From a virus, in IMG/VR virus record IMGVR_UViG_3300029309_000198, positions 1 through 31,459 of that record: a DNA stretch of 31,459 bases. One strand, 5' to 3'. Below, one piece after another: positions 30,639 to 31,459 of this stretch (the first letter of the stretch is position 1; each line of letters begins with the position of its first letter). The translations under genes and the position numbers were made by a program. A model generated the notes under the pieces. The model did not search any database, had not been told where the DNA came from, and saw only the letters and a list, made by a program, of their open reading frames with translations.

Positions 30639-31459
30639 TAGGCTCTCCTAGTTTTGGTTTTACTGAGTGCATTTCGCGCAACATGTGATCTCCAGTCCTT
30701 CAGGGACATGGCGTCAGTATTTGGCGCAGAAGACTGCGCTGGCGGCCTACTTGGAGTAGTAGCCCCCGCTGTTAACTGGGCGCCCGGACGAGGTTTAGAA
30801 GGCCGTTGCTTACCCACATTGGCGAACCGTAGCGCGTAAGTGTCAGGGACTCCATCAGCCTTCGCCTTCCTCGCAATCTCAAGAACATCATCCGAAAGGC
30901 GCGAGGCTTTCGCTGCGGTCTCAAGATCCCAGCCCTCTTCGAGCAGGTCTGCGAACTTTGTTGCGAGTTCATTGCTCTCGAAAATATCGGAGTTTTCCTC
31001 GCGGAACGTCTGTGCATAAGCATCTGCTTCAGCCTCAATGGCAGCCTCTACATTTGCCTTGAATCCCTCATATTCAGTCTGCATCGCCGTGTATTTGTCG
31101 TCAAGCTCACCGTATTTCCCCTCCCATTCGGTAAGCTTTGTCGAATACTCTTCTACTCGGGGGTCTTCGTTGCCTCCCATAAGCGCCTCATACAGCCTCC
31201 GCGTGTGCTCGGAAGACTCTTCGTGCTCTTTAATCTTGGCTTCCGACTGGGCAGTATAGTAATCTGACAGACGATTACCCCAGCCGCGAACAGGCTCAGG
31301 GAGTGCGCCGTGGGTTCCGTCCCAATCATCCCAAGCAAAATCGTCATGAGAGGGGAAAGAGGCGGAGGCCGAGTCACTTTCCGTGTCGTCGGAGAGGGAG
31401 GGAGCCGAAGTGGCAGGAGCGTCATCGGAAGCGACATCAACCGTCTCCGCTTCAACAGG
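30638..31459 (-). CDS. Scaffolding protein (5' end cut by window)
   Basis: The frame is open to the right edge with no start codon that can be preferred, so at least 273 residues are visible and the N-terminus is missing. The visible part is strongly acidic with repeated Asp, Glu, Ser and Ala near the N-terminal end. A coiled-coil stretch follows (YSTKLTEWEGKYGELDDKY, then a glutamate/alanine-rich helix). The last 60 residues are proline- and basic-rich and end in KTKTRRA. Acidic helical scaffolds with a basic capsid-binding C-terminus, encoded just upstream of the capsid gene, are typical of tailed phages. A fused protease domain is not visible. Confidence 0.75.
   Translation of the reverse strand, partial: PVEAETVDVASDDAPATSAPSLSDDTESDSASASFPSHDDFAWDDWDGTHGALPEPVRGWGNRLSDYYTAQSEAKIKEHEESSEHTRRLYEALMGGNEDPRVEEYSTKLTEWEGKYGELDDKYTAMQTEYEGFKANVEAAIEAEADAYAQTFREENSDIFESNELATKFADLLEEGWDLETAAKASRLSDDVLEIARKAKADGVPDTYALRFANVGKQRPSKPRPGAQLTAGATTPSRPPAQSSAPNTDAMSLKDWRSHVARNALSKTKTRRA

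Overview
The window reads as part of a tailed double-stranded DNA bacteriophage genome, probably of podovirus type. Evidence for a phage: a scaffold/major-capsid pair, a run of virion-like proteins, a 2028-residue internal-virion-like protein, a cell-wall-hydrolase-like gene, and a compact replication module led by a family A DNA polymerase. No tail sheath, recognisable tape measure or tail-assembly chaperone is visible, and the giant protein with a neighbouring glycine-zipper protein fits an ejection apparatus. Strong Shine-Dalgarno sites point to a bacterial host; nothing identifies which one. There are no rRNA genes, no tRNAs I could see, no CRISPR array and no insertion sequence.

Left arm, 1-12986, all on the plus strand (early and replication genes). 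It starts inside a truncated gene, followed by a 31-residue zinc ribbon and a 32-residue membrane peptide. A DUF932 gene comes next, closed by a UUCG-tetraloop terminator. A long, tightly overlapping operon then encodes an HTH protein, FmdB-like and NrdR-like zinc ribbons, and a SNF2-like helicase. After four exact 11-bp TTGACA repeats come a PD-(D/E)XK nuclease with an apparent Fe-S cluster, a Sak4-like RecA-fold ATPase and an SSB-like protein. The widest gene-free gap in the window (7117-7321) is followed by two more zinc ribbons and a DNA polymerase A carrying an N-terminal family-4-like uracil-DNA-glycosylase domain. The arm ends with an HTH/coiled-coil protein, a winged-helix protein, another zinc ribbon, a small SMC/Rad50-like ATPase and an NlpC/P60-like hydrolase. 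Many start codons overlap the previous stop as ATGA, and seven genes share an unusually extended ribosome binding site, GGAGGACA.

Right arm, 12983-31459, all on the minus strand (late and virion genes), transcribed right to left: scaffold (cut by the window edge), major capsid protein, probable decoration protein, head-tail connector-like protein, a small AT-hook-tailed protein, a large tail/stabilisation-like protein, two fibre-like proteins, the giant internal protein, a coiled-coil/TM protein, two structural proteins, a glycine-zipper protein, a calcineurin-like phosphoesterase, a small helical protein, and a paralogous pair of beta-rich proteins. Portal and terminase are not in the window and presumably lie beyond its right edge. 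The arms converge at 12983-12986, where one CTAG supplies the stop codon of both facing genes.

Together the left arm supplies DNA unwinding, recombination/annealing, synthesis and regulation, and the right arm supplies the particle. The least explained parts are the crowd of small zinc ribbons, the 11-bp repeats, the glycosylase-polymerase fusion and the mini-SMC operon at 10582-12414. All calls come from reading the sequence; no database search was run.
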